NCBI GenBank assembly: GCA_907164885.2 | Contig: OU015496.1 | Location: forward strand, 186,767,281 to 186,831,280 | Origin: Dolomedes plantarius | Taxonomy: Eukaryota > Arthropoda > Arachnida > Araneae > Dolomedidae | DNA: 64,000 nucleotides | Direction of reading: 5' to 3' | Part shown: piece by piece, positions 10,131 through 20,428 of the stretch | Layout of the letters: the number at the start of each line of letters is the position of its first letter | How positions within the stretch are numbered: position 1 is the first letter of the stretch | The notes under the pieces: model-generated | Told to the model about the DNA's origin: nothing | The model's input: only the letters and a program-made list of their open reading frames with translations | Database searches by the model: none | Made by a program: the position numbers and the translations under genes

Positions 10131-11190
10131 ACACTTTATACAATTTCGAATTAACGAGCATAGATTTCGGCCCGAAGGCACCGGGGGGTTAAGAATTATC
10201 CGCTGAACAGTCGGAGTCACACCGACTACGTGATACGGCTCTAGGCCCGGGATTCCAAGTTCCCAAATAAAACGATGTCTGGCCTAAGCCAAGAGGTGTC
10301 TATCACCTTCCGAGAGTAGATCAACTCTATTTCTGCCTCTCTCGCTCTGTGTAGCCGCTGGCGCGCGAAATCCCAAAGGAGACTTCCGGCCCGGCACTAT
10401 CCAGTCTGGCGATGCTAGATTTAGTAGTCTTGAACAGTGAATCGTCCACCGCCGTTGGGAAGGGGTTAACGTGACGAACTTTTGTGCTTTACACTGCGAG
10501 CACACATTCGCGAAACAGGGAGCGAAGTGTAGGGGAAAGCAGTGATTTATTGGTCCCGTTGCCTAGAGGAGGTTTTATGGCGTCCCTCGTGCCTTTGATC
10601 ATTCGCACTCAGATCGCCCCCGGAGAGCGGTTTTAAGACGAATGATCAAAGCGACGAAATACTTTCCCCACGTTGGGGGGGGGGAGACTAATCGACACCA
10701 AAATGTGTCAAGAGGCGATAGGGGGATCTGATTCGCTTGTGAGTAGATGCGCCTCGAAGACTGTCCGTTAGAGAATGCTCGTTGAAGAATTTCCTATTCT
10801 TCACACCGCGAATGCACATTCGCGAAAGGGGAGCGAATTGTAGGGGGAAACAGTGATTTATAGGTCCCCTCGCCGTTAACCCTAGGGTTAGCCTCGCCAC
10901 TCGGGCGCTCCCTTCGGAGGGCGGTTTTCTGACGAATGATCAAAGGGAAGAGGGACCTTCTCCCCACGTTGGGGGGCAAAGGGGGAGTCCACGAATCGCG
11001 CTTTTTGGAAACGGATGACGGGATGGGGTCAAAGGGGTAATGACGTCGGGAAGTTGCGAGCGGCGAGAAAGTGAGAACGGTCGGTCGGGTCAATTAGTCA
11101 CGCTCCTGGAGCGTGACTAATGTGTCGCGAGGGGACGGGGGGAGCTGATTCGCTTGTGTGTACATGCGACTTCACAGTACATGAAATCTG
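10131..11190 (+). repeat. GC-rich tandem repeat of about 420 bp, origin unknown
   Basis: Two diverged units: landmarks ACATTCGCGAAA (about 10505 and 10813), TGACGAATGATCAAAG or its variant (about 10640 and 10932), TTCCCCACGTTGGGGGG-like blocks (about 10664 and 10958) and TGATTCGCTTGTG (about 10729 and 11149). It is far richer in GC than the surroundings. No protein frame holds across both units. I do not recognise a known RNA or element. A related piece lies near 16740-16830 on the other strand. Confidence 0.7.
11093..11121. repeat. Perfect 14-bp-arm palindrome
   Basis: ATTAGTCACGCTCC, one base, then GGAGCGTGACTAAT. The same palindrome, one base longer on each side, is present at 16778-16808, and its right half with the same downstream sequence occurs near 10688. 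It belongs to the GC-rich repeat family. Confidence 0.95.
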
Positions 11191-11661
11191 AAGACCGGAA
11201 AGTCCTTCTATGTGGTCAGACGTATGGGAGAAGGACGATTCCTGTCGCCTCTGGAGTTCCTCGGTCATAATTGAGGCGGCACCACGGCGCAGTGTTGACT
11301 CACCTGTGTCGTGCTCCCAGATATTCAGTAGTCAACAAATTATTGCGGTTTAGAAAAAACAACTTTCTAATGAACGTAACTCTCGATTATAGAATTATTT
11401 CTAAGGTAAATAACCTCCTGGTTCATGTATACCCAATATACGAACGGTCACCAGGAACCAATTAATTCGTAATAGTGTGAACTACCTGTACTTCATTTTT
11501 CAAGACGAGGGAGATCTTTCTTTCTAACATTTCCCGTCCGGTCCTTCTCTCCCCTTTTAGCTTTGTGTTTTTAGTGGAATGGAGTTATTACATAAATTTT
11601 CCGTTTATGCCTTATATCTTTTACATTTTGAAACCGTTATTCCGATAAACAGATATAAGTA
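11191..11661. other. No gene seen
   Basis: Unique sequence between the GC-rich repeat and the Tc1 element. Open frames are short and lack coding character. Confidence 0.5.
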
Positions 11662-13070
11662 CACTGCTGGCCACCCAAATTGCAACACCAAGAAAGACAA
11701 GAGATATCACAGCAAAATTTATTTTGTAGATAACATGTTGACCAAGTATCAAATGATTAAATTTATAGACTTCTGTAAAGTGTGGTTCCTGCCAAAATCA
11801 GTAGCCAGAGTAGCCGCCATTGTTGGAGATCACCGCTGCCACACGCCTCGGCATTGATTCAAAGAGACTTTGGATGAGTTCTTGGGGTACAGCAGACCAA
11901 GCAGCTTCCACACGTTGCCAAAGTTGATCTGCTGTGGCAGCTGGGGATGGAATCTGGGACAATCGTAGAGCAACCATAGACCGCATGTTTTCTATCGGCG
12001 AAAGATCCGGAGAGCGAGGCGGCCAGGGAAGCAATTCAATCTGGCGATTGACGAAGAATCGTTGGACAATGCGTGCCACGTGTGGTCGCGCATTATCCTG
12101 TTGAAATATGGCTGTGGGCAAGCCCTGAAGGTAAGGAAGGACAACTGGCTCCAACACCTCGGAGATGTAGTGCTGGCTGTTTAAAGTACCGGCAATGCGT
12201 ACTAGAGGTGTGCGAGAGTGATATCCAATACCGCCCCATACCATAATACCCGGTGCAGGACCAGTGTGGCGGTGCATAACGCAGCTGTTCAGCATCCTCT
12301 CTTCACGGTGTCTCCAGACTCGAATGCGACCATCGTGGTGTTGCAGACAGAAGCGTGACTCGTCAGTAAAGACAATTTCATTCCATTCTGCCGTCCACAT
12401 CCTTCTGCCATCGCACCATTGGCGGCGGAGACGTCTGTGGTTCTGCGTCAAGGGTAGACAAAGCAATGGACGTCTTGCGGGCAGACCACTCTGCTGTAAA
12501 CGGCGTCGAATGGTACGCTCAGACACTGGATGATGCGTTACAGACTGCATGTGCTGTGCTATGGTTCGTGATGTGACTGAGCGATCCGTCACTGCCATGC
12601 GCACAATTTGCCTGTCATCACGTGAAGTGGTGCGCTGAGGTGGATGCGATCGAACACGCCGGTCCGTCGTACCCTCCTGCATCCAACGATCACATATCCA
12701 CATTACAGTTGTTTGGTTTCGTCCAACACGACTACCGATTTCCCTAAAAGATAATCCACAATCTCGGTAGACCACTATCCTTCCTCTGTCGAACTCGGAT
12801 ACTTGATCAAAAGAAAATTGCTGTTTTCGACGAGGCATAATTGATCGTTTTTTTAAAAAAACCACAAGAAAAACACAATTGCCGAACTTGAAATCGTCGA
12901 AATCTCCAAGCCTTAAATAGCGCTTTGAAGTGGCGTCACAGGCGCGCGTGATGTGCGTCTGCGCTGAAATTCTAATCATTTGCATATCTCACCTCCGCTA
13001 ATGCATGTTGTAAATTTCATGTTATTTGCATGTTTCCTTCAGGGTGTTGCATTTACAGTGGCCAGCAGTG
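11662..13070 (-). mobile_element. Tc1-family transposon, apparently complete
   Basis: The element is 1409 bp, flanked by TA at 11660-11661 and 13071-13072. Terminal inverted repeats of about 28 bp begin CACTGCTGGCCAC and end TGCAACACC, imperfect in the middle. It encodes one uninterrupted transposase on the minus strand. Two related copies, 1408 and 1409 bp, lie at 14726-16133 and 39859-41267. Confidence 0.95.
11798..12838 (-). CDS. Tc1-family transposase, DD34E, intact
   Basis: A 346-residue frame from ATG (minus strand, 12836-12838, MPRRKQ) to TGA at 11798-11800. The frame is open further upstream, but MPRRK is chosen because the other copies and the usual Tc1 length (about 340) support it. 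Residues 10-60 form a helix-turn-helix (SFREIGSRVGRNQTTV) and 65-125 a second DNA-binding half with basic RRRLQQSG. The catalytic core has D159 (FTDESRF), D248 (QQDNARPH) and E283 (SPDLSPIE), 34 residues between the last two. It would cut and paste the surrounding element at TA sites in the nucleus. No stop or frameshift is seen, unlike its two sister copies, so it could be functional; expression is unknown. Confidence 0.95.
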   Translation of the reverse strand: MPRRKQQFSFDQVSEFDRGRIVVYRDCGLSFREIGSRVGRNQTTVMWICDRWMQEGTTDRRVRSHPPQRTTSRDDRQIVRMAVTDRSVTSRTIAQHMQSVTHHPVSERTIRRRLQQSGLPARRPLLCLPLTQNHRRLRRQWCDGRRMWTAEWNEIVFTDESRFCLQHHDGRIRVWRHREERMLNSCVMHRHTGPAPGIMVWGGIGYHSRTPLVRIAGTLNSQHYISEVLEPVVLPYLQGLPTAIFQQDNARPHVARIVQRFFVNRQIELLPWPPRSPDLSPIENMRSMVALRLSQIPSPAATADQLWQRVEAAWSAVPQELIQSLFESMPRRVAAVISNNGGYSGY

Positions 13071-13072
13071 TA

Positions 13073-14060
13073 GTTTACTTCCTTTCTGCTACAAAATCCA
13101 AAACAAGTTTTATGTTGATCTTTACCTTGACATTCTATCTCATGAAAAGACCTTGCAGATCGACCTTAAGAAAATGAAATCGTTGTTTTTTAAAATTTTA
13201 CATTTTTCCTTTTACTGGCTAAAATGAAGTTTACTGATACTGTTGTTATTGCTGTTCATTTCTTTATTTAAAATAATCGATAAAATTAAAACTTTTAACA
13301 TTCGTTAAAATCAGTCGCAATTGCACGCTTGCCTTTCACGGAAAATAATTTTTTTTTCTAAATTTTTACTACTTTAAAGCGTGCAATCTTGAAATCTTAA
13401 CTAAAATTTTTGGATTACTTTCATGCTTCAGATCGAAATTTGTTTGAAAAAAAAAACATTCAAGGATATTCAATTGTTTACTTTTTAAAAATAAATCTTT
13501 ATCGTAGCAATTTTATATGTATGCACTGAAGACTTATTGAAAGAATTGATATGATTGTTCTGAAATCTTTTTTCACATTGTTTGATTGCACGAAAAAAAA
13601 AATTACAGAAAAAAATATTTAATCAGGGGAAATTTACTGTAGCTTATGTTGAAATAAACGGAGCGTTGAACTTAAATATATGCCTTGAATGCAAACAAAT
13701 GAAAAAAGTGAAAGTTCGAGGTTCTGAAAAGTGTACAAATCAATTGATGTGTTTCACTAGAATTAGGGTTGCCACAATATCTCTTTTGATCTTTTTATTC
13801 ACTCTTTTTTCCTTAATCACTTATTGTTCAATCTTTATCTTTTTTTTATGCCCCAACGTCCGCTTTTCTCAATAAAAAATTTCTATCAGTTATTATCTAT
13901 GGCAGATCAATTTGCAAAGGATTAACACAAGTTAAGTTTTGCTTTCAGAGTGGCGGTTAGGTTTTTGACATAAGCATCTAGTGTTAATAACATTAGGTTT
14001 TCTAAATGGAAATCTACGTATATAAACACCATCTAACATGTAAGCAATTTTATAATGAAA
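13073..14060. other. No gene seen
   Basis: AT-rich single-copy sequence; short open frames (for example 13582-13875) lack coding character or recognisable domains. Confidence 0.5.
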
Positions 14061-14134
14061 CTAGCTGAATAGCCGTGCTTAGCTACGGAGTACATTTTAG
14101 GATAATTACAATGAAAAAATAATGAAATTGCTTT

Positions 14135-14640
14135 TTAGAGGATTTCTTTATAAACAATATTTTTTGTTTCTTCATTGGGTAGAGTTAATATTACCATGCT
14201 CGTCCACGAACTTACGCGTGAGCAAGCTACGTAAAACTGACCGTGGGAGAAACAATTTTCTCTTAAATCTACGCCAGCGCATTTTAAAGTTTGGCCTTGA
14301 CACTTATTTATCGTCATGGCGAAGCATACTTTGAGGGAAAATTGCAGTCTCATACAGTCAAAGGGGAGGTCACTGGGTATTAGAGGAATGTGTGGCACGA
14401 ACACTTTTTCTCCTTGAGCTCACCCGGTTAAAATAATGTCTTCGATTAAATTTTGATGTAGGGCTTTGAGTTATGGTCTAGTGCCATTACACAATTTCGG
14501 TGGTTTTAAATTCCGAAAGAGCATTACGGGTGTGCTCTTCCGCAAAAGAGAGCTTAAGGTATAGAAGACCTGGTGGTTTAAGGGAATTTAAAAACTCTAT
14601 CGGGTAGTTAAAGGCATCATCTGAATTACAGACAGTGTCT
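14135..14640 (-). pseudogene. Helitron Pif1-like helicase, C-terminal remnant
   Basis: The minus strand encodes, up to the stop at 14135-14137, a recognisable end of the Helitron helicase: PSDLPFDCMRLQFSLKVC, AMTINKCQGQTLK and FYVACSRVSSW, the last being helicase motif VI-like. Upstream, broken by stops and shifts, are YPIEFLNSLKPPG and PKLCNGTR, also family hallmarks. In Helitrons this domain unwinds DNA during rolling-circle transposition. The Rep nuclease part is absent. The C-terminus lies about 70 bp from the 3' CTAG end, as expected. Confidence 0.85.
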
Positions 14641-14725
14641 ATCGACTGTCAAAATTTCAACCCTTTAGGTCCATCGGTTTGGTTTGTGCGAGGTCTGTTA
14701 GTCAGTCACGGAAGTGTTTTATATA

Positions 14726-16133
14726 CACTGCTGGCCACTGTAAATGCAACACCCTGAAGGAAACATGCAAATAACATGAAATTTACAACATGCATTAGCG
14801 GAGGTGAGATATGCAAATGATTAGAATTTCAGCGCAGACGCACATCACGCGCGCCTGTGGCGCCACTTCAAAGCGCTATTTAAGGCTTGGAGATTTCGAC
14901 GATTTCAAGTTCGACAATTGTGTTTTTCTTGTGGTTTTTCAAAAAAACGATCAATTATGCCTCGTCGAAAACAGCGATCATCTTTTGATCAAGTATCCGA
15001 GTTCGACAGAGGAAGGATAGTGTCCTACCGAGATTGTGGATTATCTTTCAGGGAAATCGGTAGTCGTGTTGGACGAAACCAAACAACTGTAATGCGGATA
15101 TGTGACCGTTGGATGCAGGAGGGTACGACGGACCGGCGTGTTCGATCGCATCCACCTCAGCGCACCACTTCACGTGATGACAGGCAAATTGTGCGCATGG
15201 CAGTGACGGATCGCTCAGTCACATCACGAACCATAGTACAGCACATGCAGTCTGTAACGCATCCTCCAGTGTCTGCGCGTACCATTCGACGCCGTTTACA
15301 GCAAAGTTGTCTGTCCGCAAGACGTCCATTGCTTTGTCTACCCTTGACGCAGAACCACAGACGTCTCCGCCGCCAATAGTGCGATGACAGAAGGATGTGG
15401 ACGGCAGAATGGAATGAAATTGTCTTTACTGACGAGTCACGCTTCTGTCTGCAACACCACGATGGTCGCATTCGAGTCTGGAGACACCGTGAAGAGAGGA
15501 TGCTGAACAGCTGCGTTATGCACCGCCACACTGGTCCTGCACCGGGTATTATGGTATGGGGCAGTATTGGATATAACTCTAGCACACCTCTAGTACGCAT
15601 TGCCGGTACTTTAAACAGCCAGCGCTACATCTCCGAGGTGTTGGAGCCAGTTGTCCTTCCTTACCTTCAGGGCTTGCCCACAGCCATATTTCGACAGGAT
15701 AATGCGCGACCACACTTGGCACGCATTTTCCAACGGTTCTTCGTCAATCGCCAGATTGAATTGCTTCCCTGGCCGCCTCGCTCTCCGGATCTTTCGCCGA
15801 TAGAAAACATGTGGTCCATGGTTGCTCTACGATTGACCCAGATTCCATCCCCAGCTGCCACAGCAGATCAACTTTGGCAACGTGTGGAAGCTGCTTGGTC
15901 TGCTGTACCCCAAGAACTCATCCAAAGTCTCTTTGAATTAATGCCGAGGCGTGTGGCAGCGGTGATCTCCAACAATGGCGGCTACTCTGGCTACTGATTT
16001 TGGCAGGAACCACACTTCACAGTAGTCTATAAAGTTAGTCATTTGATACTTGGTCAACATGTTATCTACAAAATAAATTTTGTTGTGATATCTCTTGTCT
16101 TTCTTGGTGTTGCAATTTGGGTGGCCAGCAGTG
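14726..16133 (+). mobile_element. Tc1-family transposon, second copy
   Basis: 1408 bp with TA at 14724-14725 and 16134-16135, and the same CACTGCTGGCCAC inverted ends as the 11662 element. It lies inside the TATATA of a Helitron terminus, so it is younger than that Helitron. Confidence 0.95.
14957..15997 (+). pseudogene. Tc1-family transposase with one nonsense codon
   Basis: Same 347-codon length as the intact copy, from ATG at 14957 (MPRRKQRSSF) to TGA at 15995-15997, with no frameshift. Codon 141, Trp in the intact copy, is TAG at 15377-15379, just before the catalytic domain. D159, D248 and E283 equivalents (FTDESRF, RQDNARPH, SPDLSPIE) remain. A single base change inactivated it, so the loss is recent. 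Confidence 0.93.
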
Positions 16134-16143
16134 TATATATAGA

Positions 16144-17827
16144 TAAAAGGGGATAGCAAATTACTATTAGAAGTTATTAGCTCGAAAAATATGAAATTGA
16201 GAGACCTGTGACTGAGGAAACCTTATTGCGATATTTAAAAATTATATAATTATTGCTATTAACTATTAGTATAATGAATTTCAAGTTATTATTTTGTTTT
16301 TATTTCTGTATGTTTTGTTGAATTTGAAAGAAGTTAATTATATTTATTTAAGAACGATCTTTTATTGTCAAATTGTATTTTCATTCAATAAATATAAATT
16401 ATTGTTGATGGGTGTGAATGAATATTACATTGACATATTTCTATACGACGCCCACATTTTGTCCTTTTTTTTTCTTCTTTTTTTTTTAAAGTTCTCTTAA
16501 TATACTTTTATCTTTTGGCAACCCTAACCGAAACGAGTATGACAAAGTGATGTCGGGAGGATTTTGATCTATAGGTGAAATCGATCGCATAGCCACGAGA
16601 TAAAAATTCTAGAATAGGAGCCATTGACAAGTTGGCCACTCCAGGTGTCGATGAATGTTTCGGACAACATTAGAAACAGATAACAGCGTATAAAACTGAT
16701 GGTGCATCCACATATAAAAGGAGCGCATACGCAGTAAGCATACCCCCCCCCGACTCCTCTTGACACATTTTGGGGTCGATTAGTCACGCTCCAGGAGCGT
16801 GACTAATCAACCCTACCCGACCGTTCCGTTCACTCTGTTGTTGTCATTCGTGCTTGCGTCTTCCAGACATTCCCCCATTTATAACCCTCCAAGGTCCCTC
16901 GTGTCTCTTTGATGAACTGTGAAAAAACCGCGCTGAGGAGGGATCGCCGGAGAGTCCCCTGCCCCATAAATAACTGTTTTCCCCGCAGAATTCTATGCAG
17001 TTCTGCATGTGTGTGGACCCCTTATTAAATATAATTTCTTCCCCTGTCATACGTCTAAATAGGCATTTCATTTCGGGTGTATTTATTATGCTAGTAAATG
17101 CACTAAACTTCGCTAATCGATGAGCGGATTATCCACAAAAGTTTAAAAAAAAATAAAGAGTTTGAAACTGAAAGACAAACTACGAAATATCGTCAGCGTG
17201 GATCGCTGAAGGCTCGACGCGGGCTGATAACTTTGGAATTGTAATTTTTTTTTCAAACCATTAATTAGTCTTCTAAGAAGTGGGGTGGGGTTAGGGGGCT
17301 GCTGACCTCGAAACCCCTCCCATGGTTACGCCACTTTTTCCTGCACACGTTCTTAGACTTAACGATGTCTTCCACATCCGGCGGATCCGTCCCCGTGGGC
17401 AGCGGAAAAGGTCTTCCTGGAGACCCGTTTCCCCGTGGCATTGTTTCCAATAGCGGTGGAAGAAGACGAAAAAAAAAAAAAAACCGAGTGGACGTTCGAA
17501 TCCCCACCACCTTTTCCCGACAAAAAGGGAATCACGTGGCCCTTCGAAAGTGAAAAGGAAGGCTCCTCCTGGTTATTAATGTCTCCTCGGACATCCGCCC
17601 TTCGCGGTGTTTCATTTCCTGTCGAGCCGAAGAATGGAAAACATTTCTTCAAGGTTTTGACAGATTACCGGTCATGTGAAACTGGAATATTTTCTGTTTC
17701 AGGTCTGCCACCGGTTTAGAAAGTCGACAATCCGAAAACTGAACTCGGGATTCGAACTTAGACAATTTGGTTGTTGAATAGGGCGGGGACTGCATGGGCT
17801 AGGTTTCTATAACTAACGTGTAATAGC
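16144..17827. other. No gene seen; contains a relative of the GC-rich repeat
   Basis: About 16740-16830 is homologous, in reverse orientation, to 11070-11140. A TATAAAAG lies near 16714 on the plus strand, about 65 bp before the palindrome. Around 17312-17330 a CCATGGTTACGCCACT motif resembles a hAT MITE end but has no partner. Open frames at 17359-17719 on both strands overlap a poly-A run and are not convincing. Confidence 0.4.
16778..16808. repeat. Perfect 15-bp-arm palindrome, second copy
   Basis: GATTAGTCACGCTCC, A, GGAGCGTGACTAATC. The flanks (TGACACATTTTGGGGTC to the left, GACCGTTCC to the right) also match the family at 10.7-11.1 kb. Confidence 0.95.
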
Positions 17828-18036
17828 CAGGGCCCGATTATGAACGCTGGGGGCCCCTGGGCAGATGCTATTTGGGCCCCCCCCCCCTTACGAACATTTA
17901 TAAAATTAAGAACTATCCATGGGCTATACATACTATTAGAAGTACTAAGTGCATACACCAAGGGGGTTTTGGGGCCCCCTAGCATCAGGGGGCCCTGGGC
18001 AAAGTCCCGATTTGCCCATGCGATAAAAAGGCCCTG
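17828..18036 (+). mobile_element. hAT-type MITE, 209 bp
   Basis: Starts CAGGGCCCGATTATGAACGC, ends AAAAAGGCCCTG, with the perfect 8-bp duplication GTAATAGC on both sides. The interior is rich in GGGGCCCC. Confidence 0.9.
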
Positions 18037-18110
18037 GTAATAGCGATAAGACAGCTCAGGGGTTATTTTCCGGAACTCCCGATCTTTCTGCTTGCGAGTA
18101 CACTCTACAG

Positions 18111-19316
18111 CAGGGGGTGGACATTAAGTCGATCGCGATCGACCGGTGGACCACCAAGACATTTTGGGGTGACCGCCTTTACTAAGACCTAATCTTTTGC
18201 TAAATGATTAGGTCTAGATCTTAATCTAGACCTTAATCTAGATCTAGATCTTAATCTAGATCTTTTGCGTTATGAGATGAAGAAGTGAAAAAGAAGGTTG
18301 AAATAAAAGAAAAGATGAATAAATAATTAAATAGCAATTAAATAAATAATAATAAAAAATTTTAAAAAAAGAATAATAATAAAATAAATAAAAGGATAAT
18401 AATAAAATTAGTAAATGAAAAAAATATATATATAATGTAGGATAACTAAATATAATTTAAAGGTATTCATAGATTACACACAGTTAGTTATTATTATGTA
18501 AGTTGGTAGTGTGTACAAAACAGGTGCCGAGTGAATTTATTAATGTATTGTCTGTGATATTAATTTTACATGATGTATTTTTGAGTAGTATGAGTTGTAA
18601 TACTACTTGTCTACTGTTACACATAGAAATCAAAAAGAAAAGAAAAAGAAGAAGAAATGTATTGTAATTTAACTTTGCTTGTAATCAGAAATAAATACAG
18701 AAAGGAAAAAGTCGACTGGAACCGGAAACGGCCAGCTCGAAAATTCAATTTGTTTTAAACCTCCAAGCAGAGAGTCTGTTGCCACGGATATGGCTAGGCA
18801 GGAATTATGTTATTTTTGAACTTAAGTTGTTTTGTTTAGTTAATGTGAGTTATATACAAAACCTTGCCGTTTATGTATTCGCAGTGGTGGGCATGATTTA
18901 CGAATTACTAAGACCTAAGACGCGCATACTAAAAGAAACAGATTTATAGAGACTAAGTATGCAGACTAAGTCTTCTACTAACTATAACTACGAGAACTAA
19001 CTTTAGATGGAAATGATTCATTTTTTAATGCAATTTGAATTGTTTGATAATAAATGCATCATTTGATATTATTATATTTGAGGCTATTATTATTATGTTT
19101 GTTTCTTGCTTTTTGCTTTAAACGCGGTTTTAAAAGAGTAATTTTTTTTTTATTGTAGTTTTGTAGATAAGTACATATTCGTATTTATTATTGAGTTATA
19201 ATAAATATTGTAGAACTTTTTTTTTAAAGCTCACCACGCCTAAGCCACTGGGTGGACCGCAACACCTTGAAAAAATTAGAAGTTGCCCGTACCCCGGAAA
19301 AGTCTGCCCACCCCTG
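18111..19316 (+). mobile_element. hAT-type non-autonomous element, 1206 bp
   Basis: Starts CAGGGGGTGGACATTAAG and ends AGTCTGCCCACCCCTG; the 8-bp duplication CTCTACAG is perfect. The inside includes GATCGCGATCGACC near the left end, a TCTAGATC-rich simple repeat (18200-18262) and A/T-rich filler. No transposase frame is visible. Confidence 0.88.
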
Positions 19317-19965
19317 CTCTACAGAATCTACACGCTTCGCGGGGTTGCATTTTATCGCGAGGCTAGCGGCGATAAGACGAACAATCTGTGACACTATCTT
19401 TGCGCGCACGTTTTTAAGTGAAAAGAGATGTACTGCATTTGAAGAGGTTTTTCTTCCGACTTCTTTTGCTCTACTGGCCCGGCGTGAAGCATGTGCGCGT
19501 GTCGTAGGTCGGATTCCGGATTATTTTTATACTATTGTGTGAAAAGAGATGTATTTGATTTTGTAAAGATATATTTTTTTTTTTCAGTCTTCTTTCGACT
19601 TTTCGGCCTGTTATGAAAGCTTACTCGCTTCGTTTCCGGGTGATGATAGTATTTTTCCGGTTCCAACTCTTCAGTCTGAGCCTACCCTGACTGTTTTTAT
19701 GGCTTTGCTAAATTCCTATTTTTCTGTTCTAACGTATTCTGTTTGCTGAACGTTGACTAATCATGTAATAGTCAAGACCTGATTTTTAGTGATGGATTTG
19801 ATATAAATCCGTATTTTTTTTCCGGTTCATTCAAGATACTGATTGTTCCGATTGTTTAATGGACAATTCTTTGGAATGAAGTTGCACTTTTGTATCTTTC
19901 TTTCGGGTTAACCGTTTTTCTCATTTTTTTTTAACTTTAAATTCTTATTTTGACTCTATAACCCT
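19317..19965. other. No gene seen
   Basis: Single-copy sequence between a hAT element and a SINE; slightly GC-richer at 19320-19520 but no supported exon. Confidence 0.4.
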
Positions 19966-19977
19966 ATTTCGATAGGA

Positions 19978-20342
19978 GGTTTGCTTTGGTTTGGAGCGCT
20001 ACCGTCGACTTTTTGCTCCACGAGGGCTAATTAGACCGGGACCTACAGTTTAAAGCCATTTCCGAATGGTTTCAAACATCCATGCCGACAATGGGACTCG
20101 AACCCACAGGATCAGTGACGTAGCGAGCATAACTGGCGCCCGGGGCACGATACCTTTTTCGTGGCCCCACCTTCCGATAAACATATAGTAATATAATATA
20201 TAAAATTAGTGAAAAGGACCATTTGGCGCCCCTCTGCGAGTGGCGCCCGGGGCATGATAGACCCCCCCCCTCGCTACGCCACTGTACAGGATTTGAACCG
20301 AATGCCAGGTCCCTAGCCATTCGGCCATTACCTGGCTATTTT
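19978..20342 (-). mobile_element. tRNA-derived SINE (CCAAACC-tail family), split by a MITE
   Basis: On the minus strand: A-box region GGCCGAATGGCTA, B box GGTTCGAGTCCCAT, body ending GCGCTCCAAACC. Flanked by ATTTCGATAGGA and ATTTCGGTAGGA (19966-19977, 20343-20354). A 172-bp hAT MITE sits in the B-box neighbourhood. Sister copies: 23103-23277 and 56713-56879. Confidence 0.9.
20113..20284 (-). mobile_element. hAT-type MITE inside the SINE
   Basis: Ends CAGTGACGTAGCGAGC and (reverse) CAGTGGCGTAGCGAGG; flanks CACAGGAT and TACAGGAT are an 8-bp duplication with one mismatch taken from SINE sequence. It has one AT-rich unit, the short form of the family at 6400 and 20429. Confidence 0.93.
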
Positions 20343-20428
20343 ATTTCGGTAGGAAGACGACTATTTTACTAGGTACTCTAGTGGACCTAACTATTTTTCG
20401 TGTTTTGTAGGATTACTTCCAGCATGTT

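Larger units (their letters stand above)
14061..16143 (-). mobile_element. Helitron with helicase remnant, interrupted by a Tc1 element
   Basis: The plus strand begins A-CTAGCTGAATAGCCG (3' end of the minus-strand element, CTAG 14061-14064) and closes with TATATAGA-T at 16143, the 5' TC end. The 5' terminal TATATA was hit by the Tc1 element 14726-16133, with TA duplicated. Without it the Helitron is about 670 bp: 5' subterminal part (CAGTCAGT units, GGTCCATCGGTTTGG) and the last third of the helicase gene, so most of the Rep/helicase protein is deleted. Confidence 0.85.

Noticed and set aside
10688..11093. Minus-strand frames of 70-99 codons in the GC-rich repeat
   Set aside because: GC-rich sequence lacks stops by composition; the frames do not agree between the two repeat units.
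12264..12533. Plus-strand frame opposite the Tc1 transposase (also seen opposite the other two copies)
   Set aside because: Antisense shadow of the conserved transposase gene.
17359..17719. Overlapping frames on both strands around 17.4-17.7 kb as an exon
   Set aside because: Both cross a poly-A/poly-T run, and no splice sites or coding bias decide between strands.
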